Positions 51,677-54,720 of a stretch of 54,720 nucleotides of DNA are shown here, one piece after another (position 1 is the stretch's first letter; the number at the start of each line of letters is the position of its first letter). The notes under the pieces are model-generated. The model worked only from the letters and a program-made list of their open reading frames with translations. It ran no database searches and had not been told where the DNA came from. Source of the stretch: Alphaproteobacteria bacterium. GTDB lineage: Bacteria; Pseudomonadota; Alphaproteobacteria; Rickettsiales; JABSSG01. The stretch is from assembly GCA_030431375.1 (NCBI GenBank), contig JAUIIY010000011.1, forward strand, positions 1 through 54,720. Reading direction: 5' to 3'. Position numbers and translations under genes: made by a program.

Positions 51677-52048
51677 CTAGTTTACTTCTACAGTTGCACC
51701 AGCTTCTTCTAGCTTCTTCTTAATTTCAGCAGCTTCTTCTTTGCTCACGCCTTCCTTAAGTGTTTTTGGCGCACCGTCAACAAGATCCTTAGCTTCTTTA
51801 AGACCTAAACCTGTAATTGCTCTTACTTCTTTAATAACATTAATTTTCTTATCACCAGAAGCTTTTAGAATAACGTCAAATTCTGTTTTTTCTTCAGCAA
51901 CAGCAGCCCCTGCAGCAGGTGCAGCAGCCATAGCAACTGGAGCAGCAGCAGAAACGCCCCACTTTTCTTCAAGTAATTTTGATAATTCTGCAGCTTCCAT
52001 TACTGTCAAACTTGACAAATCTTCTGCAATTTTTTGAATATCAGCCAT
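51677..52048 (-). CDS. rplL: 50S ribosomal protein L7/L12
   Basis: Stalk protein that recruits translation factors. The 123-aa product has an N-terminal dimerisation helix region, an Ala-rich hinge ([17 protein letters not shown]), and the C-terminal domain [20 protein letters not shown]. Typical size. It is followed by the attenuator hairpin and rpoB. Confidence 0.97.
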   Translation of the reverse strand: MADIQKIAEDLSSLTVMEAAELSKLLEEKWGVSAAAPVAMAAAPAAGAAVAEEKTEFDVILKASGDKKINVIKEVRAITGLGLKEAKDLVDGAPKTLKEGVSKEEAAEIKKKLEEAGATVEVN

Positions 52049-52072
52049 TGTAAGTACCCTTTAATTAAATTG

Positions 52073-52582
52073 TTATTTTTTTGAATATGCTGAAATAACT
52101 CTAGCAACACCTGATGCTGGAGCATTAATAACTCTAGCAATATTAGTTGCTGGAGTTTGAATAAGAGCCACTAATTTAGCTCTCAATTCATCTAACGATG
52201 GCAATGAAGCAAGAGCTTTAATTTGCGAAACATCTAGTTTATTATCGTTAGCAATGCCGCCAAGAACTTTTAGTTTTTCGTTCCCTTTAGCAAAATCCAC
52301 TACTACTTTCGCAGCTGCAACTGGGTCTTCAGACATAGCAACAGCTGTTGGACCTGTGAAAAATTCTTCAAGTCCTTCATATCTTGTATCTTTTATAGCA
52401 ATCTTAGCTAATCTATTTTTGGTAACCAAAAACTTCGCATTAGCTTCATGCATTTTTTTTCTTAGTTCTGTAGCTTCACTTACCGTAATACCCTGGTAAT
52501 GAGTAACTATAATTGTTAAGTCACGAGATAGCTCGTTATTAAAATTTTCTACAAATTCATATTTTTTATTTTTTAACACCAC
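52073..52582 (-). CDS. rplJ: 50S ribosomal protein L10
   Basis: Anchors L7/L12 to the ribosome. The 169 residues include YQGITVSEATELRKKMHEAN and the rRNA-binding VTKNRLAKIAIKDTRY, with the helical C-terminal stalk-binding tail. It is 8 bases downstream of rplA. Autoregulation of rplJL by L10 binding its leader is known in other bacteria; no leader structure was examined here. Confidence 0.96.
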   Translation of the reverse strand: MVLKNKKYEFVENFNNELSRDLTIIVTHYQGITVSEATELRKKMHEANAKFLVTKNRLAKIAIKDTRYEGLEEFFTGPTAVAMSEDPVAAAKVVVDFAKGNEKLKVLGGIANDNKLDVSQIKALASLPSLDELRAKLVALIQTPATNIARVINAPASGVARVISAYSKK

Positions 52583-52590
52583 TATTCTCC

Positions 52591-53280
52591 TTATGCTATT
52601 TCACTTAAAGTAGTAACATCTACTTTTAAAGAAGGGCCCATTGTTGAAGAAACAAAAAGATCTCTCACATATGTTCCTTTAGCCCCAGAAGGCTTTGCTT
52701 TCAAAATAGAGTCAAATAATGATTTAAAGTTACTTTTAAGATCATCCTTTTTAAAGCTAAGTTTACCAATGCCTGTGTGCACGATACCAGCTTTTTCAGC
52801 TCTGAATTCTACTTGACCTGATTTAGCCTTTTTAATCGCAGATTCAAAGTCAACTGCCACTGTTCCTAATTTTGGATTTGGCATAAGCCCTTTCGGACCT
52901 AAAACTTTTGCGATCATGCTGATTTTAGGCATCATATCTGGAGTAGTGATACAAACATCAAAATCTATCTTTCCAGCTTTCACATCTTCAATGATCTGAT
53001 CTGCTCCAACTAGATCTGCTCCAGCGGCTTTTGCTTTAGCGTCGTTTTCAGGTTTAACCAAAACTGCAACTCTCACGCTTTTTCCTGTTCCACAAGGCAT
53101 CGGAGCTACGCCCCTCACTACTTGATCTGAATGGACAGGATTCACACCTAACTTGAAGATAACTTCAAAAGTTTCATCAAATTTTGCAAATTTATTTGTT
53201 TGCAAGAAGTCGATAGCTTCATCAAGTTTATACAACCTGTCGCTCAATTTTTCTTTAACTGATCTTAAATTTTTACCCAT
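52591..53280 (-). CDS. rplA: 50S ribosomal protein L1
   Basis: L1 stalk protein and translational repressor of its operon. The 229 aa contain FDETFEVIFKLGVNPVHSDQ, VRGVAPMPCGTGKSVRVAV, and GPKGLMPNPKLGTV. It directly follows rplK (12-base gap). Confidence 0.97.
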   Translation of the reverse strand: MGKNLRSVKEKLSDRLYKLDEAIDFLQTNKFAKFDETFEVIFKLGVNPVHSDQVVRGVAPMPCGTGKSVRVAVLVKPENDAKAKAAGADLVGADQIIEDVKAGKIDFDVCITTPDMMPKISMIAKVLGPKGLMPNPKLGTVAVDFESAIKKAKSGQVEFRAEKAGIVHTGIGKLSFKKDDLKSNFKSLFDSILKAKPSGAKGTYVRDLFVSSTMGPSLKVDVTTLSEIA

Positions 53281-53292
53281 ACAAATTACCTA

Positions 53293-53724
53293 CTAGCCTT
53301 TAACTTGAATACCCATTGACTCAGCTGAGCCTTTTATCATTTCTACAGCGGCATCAATATCATTGGCGTTTAAATCAACCATTTTTGTTTCCGCAATCTC
53401 TCTCAATTGTGCAAGAGTAACTTTCCCTACATATGGGCCTTTTCTTGTTTCCCCTGAACCTTTTTGCAATTTCGCAGCTTTCTTCAAGAAATACGAAACA
53501 GGTGGAGTTTTTACTTCAAAAGAAAATGACCTATCTGAATATACAGATATAACAACAGGTATTGGACTACCTGGCTCCATAGACTGAGTTTTTGCATTAA
53601 ATGCTTTACAGAAATCCATTATATTAACACCTCTTTGACCCAAAGCTGGACCTACAGGAGGTGAAGGATTTGCTTTTCCTGCTGGAATTTGTAATTTTAT
53701 AAAACCTGCTATCTTCTTAGCCAT
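53293..53724 (-). CDS. rplK: 50S ribosomal protein L11
   Basis: Stalk-base protein of the GTPase-associated centre. The 143-aa protein includes [33 protein letters not shown] and the C-terminal ASMGIQV-like [12 protein letters not shown]. It lies 15 bases after nusG. Confidence 0.97.
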   Translation of the reverse strand: MAKKIAGFIKLQIPAGKANPSPPVGPALGQRGVNIMDFCKAFNAKTQSMEPGSPIPVVISVYSDRSFSFEVKTPPVSYFLKKAAKLQKGSGETRKGPYVGKVTLAQLREIAETKMVDLNANDIDAAVEMIKGSAESMGIQVKG

Positions 53725-53739
53725 TTTTAATCTCTACTC

Positions 53740-54270
53740 TTATAATTTTGTTACTTGCGAAAAATCTAAATCTATCGGTGTCGCTCTACCAAATATTGCT
53801 ACAGATACACGCAATCTTTCTTTTTCTTCATCAACAGTTTCAACCGTCCCAACGAAAGACTCAAACGGCCCATCATTAACTTTAACGGAATCACCAACTT
53901 CAAATACCAATGAACTTTTTTTCTGCTCTTCACTTTTCTCAATTTGCTCTAGGATCCTATCAACTTCTTTCTGGGAAATTTGCTGAGGCTTACCGCCACC
54001 ACCAAGAAATCCTCCAACCTTAGGTATTGACCTAATAGCATGCCAAAAATCATCCGTAAGGTCCATATTGACCAAAATATAACCAGGTAAAAATTTCTTT
54101 TCAACTTGAACTTTTTTACCTTTGCGTATTTCGAATACTTTTTCAACCGGAACAGTTACCTCATTTAGCTGTGCAGAGTAGCCATCTTTTTGAGCCTTCT
54201 CCCTAATCGCATCAGCCACCTTGTTTTCAGCACCTGATAAAACCTGCAGTATATACCATTTATGCGACAC
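53740..54270 (-). CDS. nusG: Transcription termination/antitermination factor NusG
   Basis: Couples RNA polymerase to Rho or ribosomes. The 176 residues have the NGN domain (WYILQVLSGAENKVADAIRE, KFLPGYILVNMDL, PKVGGFLG) and a C-terminal KOW domain (VGDSVKVNDGPFESFVGTVE). It is 4 bases after secE, as in most bacteria. Confidence 0.97.
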   Translation of the reverse strand: MSHKWYILQVLSGAENKVADAIREKAQKDGYSAQLNEVTVPVEKVFEIRKGKKVQVEKKFLPGYILVNMDLTDDFWHAIRSIPKVGGFLGGGGKPQQISQKEVDRILEQIEKSEEQKKSSLVFEVGDSVKVNDGPFESFVGTVETVDEEKERLRVSVAIFGRATPIDLDFSQVTKL

Positions 54271-54274
54271 GTAA

Positions 54275-54463
54275 CTAAACTCCCAAATTCATAAAAAATT
54301 GTACGGCATGATAAATAACAAAATCAGCCAGCAAAAAAAGCAGTGAAAAAACTAACACTACCGTTACAACCATTAGTGAAGACATAGACGCCTCTTTTCC
54401 AGTAAGCCAAGTAACTTTACTCAGCTCTTTTTTTACATCTTTAAAAAATTTAACTACTTTCAT
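54275..54463 (-). CDS. secE: Preprotein translocase subunit SecE
   Basis: 62-residue single-pass membrane subunit of SecYEG. It begins MKVVKFFKDVKKELSKVTWL (family VKxELxKVxWP-like signature) and has one membrane helix (about 32-52). Start at 54463 is chosen; the ATG at 54478 would share bases with the CCA end of tRNA-Trp. Between tRNA-Trp and nusG, the conserved place for secE. Confidence 0.95.
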   Translation of the reverse strand: MKVVKFFKDVKKELSKVTWLTGKEASMSSLMVVTVVLVFSLLFLLADFVIYHAVQFFMNLGV

Positions 54464-54477
54464 AATCTTCACTGTCA

Positions 54478-54553
54478 TGGCAGGAGCGAAGGGACTCGAA
54501 CCCCCAACCCCCGGTTTTGGAGACCGGTGCTCTACCAATTGAGCTACACTCCT
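54478..54553 (-). tRNA. tRNA-Trp (anticodon CCA)
   Basis: 76 bases including the encoded CCA. Acceptor AGGAGTG pairs with CGCTCCT, with one mismatch-type wobble. The anticodon stem CCGGT/ACCGG holds the loop CTCCAAA, and the T arm reads GGGTTCGAGTCCC. It lies between tuf and secE, the usual tuf-trnW-secE arrangement. Confidence 0.96.
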
Positions 54554-54596
54554 ATCATAAAACTAACCTTTAATCAAGGAGTTTTGCAACCATTTG

Positions 54597-54720
54597 TTAT
54601 TTAATAATTTTAGCAACGACGCCAGCACCAACAGTTCTACCACCTTCACGGATAGCAAATCTTAGGCCCTCATCCATAGCAATTGGTGATATTAGCTCAA
54701 TCTTGATCTTAACATTATCA
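54597..54720 (-). CDS. tuf: Elongation factor Tu, C-terminal end (partial)
   Basis: The last 41 codons before the window edge read [20 protein letters not shown] then [17 protein letters not shown] and a TAA (54597-54599), the conserved end of EF-Tu domain III. The gene continues beyond base 54720. It is upstream of tRNA-Trp and secE on the same strand. Confidence 0.97.
   Translation of the reverse strand, partial: DNVKIKIELISPIAMDEGLRFAIREGGRTVGAGVVAKIIK

Noticed and set aside
54463-54538. Longer secE start
   Set aside because: It would run through tRNA-Trp; the family N-terminus is at 54463.

Overview
The window is an AT-rich stretch of a bacterial chromosome that looks alphaproteobacterial, most likely from a host-associated Rickettsiales-like lineage. 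The support is the low GC content, the alphaproteobacterial character of L28, L31 and FdxA, an engB gene overlapping an argB-like gene, MHS-type transporters, a COG1101/COG4120/COG2984 ABC system, and several decaying genes. rpoB and rpoC are separate genes, unlike the fused form of Wolbachia. No rRNA, CRISPR array, insertion sequence or prophage is visible. Three tRNA genes are present: Leu-GAG, Ser-GGA and Trp-CCA, all with encoded CCA ends.

Layout. 104-5432 (+): malic enzyme maeB, ribosomal protein S20, a secreted cyclophilin, then queA and tgt for queuosine tRNA modification. 5537-7110: three short unrecognised genes. 7236-9621 (-): brnQ-type transporter and RNase D. 9771-13092 (+): aspS, a lipoprotein with a hydrolase fold but no catalytic serine, and a leaderless alpha-carbonic anhydrase. 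13173-17706 (-): rpmE, rpmB, a DsbA-like protein, an M48 protease, ferredoxin, ccmC and pgeF. 17780-19715 (+): MHS transporter and a glutamine-synthetase-like protein lacking its N-terminal domain. 19712-23977 (-): trxA, a degenerate argB homologue, engB, yidC, yidD, rnpA and rpmH. 24062-27437: mscS, mgtE, tRNA-Leu, ppa and tRNA-Ser. 27636-34951: an accessory region with a c-type cytochrome whose leader carries a stop codon, an M24 peptidase, a RimK-type ligase coupled to a class II glutamine amidotransferase, a broken AraC/GyrI regulator beside mdaB, a short ankyrin-like protein and a lysozyme-fold protein. 34961-43265: the ABC transporter, an acyltransferase, a GST, ispG and a bufferin operon (bufA-bufB-bufC-doxX). 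43307-54720 (-): the conserved rpoC-rpoB-rplL-rplJ-rplA-rplK-nusG-secE-tRNA-Trp-tuf block.

The main oddity is in rpoC. An in-frame TAA replaces the conserved serine codon of the ITKASLQT motif, so about 78 otherwise well-conserved C-terminal residues lie beyond a stop. Two other genes, the cytochrome at its leader and the AraC/GyrI regulator near its end, also have single in-frame stops, so sequence error, pseudogenisation and true split or readthrough expression all need separating.

The most system-like accessory locus is the bufferin operon. A small secreted peptide precursor with ten cysteines is followed by its predicted multinuclear iron oxidase (DUF692/MNIO), the DUF2063 partner and a DoxX membrane protein. 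The family is known to make copper-binding modified peptides; a cysteine-rich version in this kind of organism is notable.
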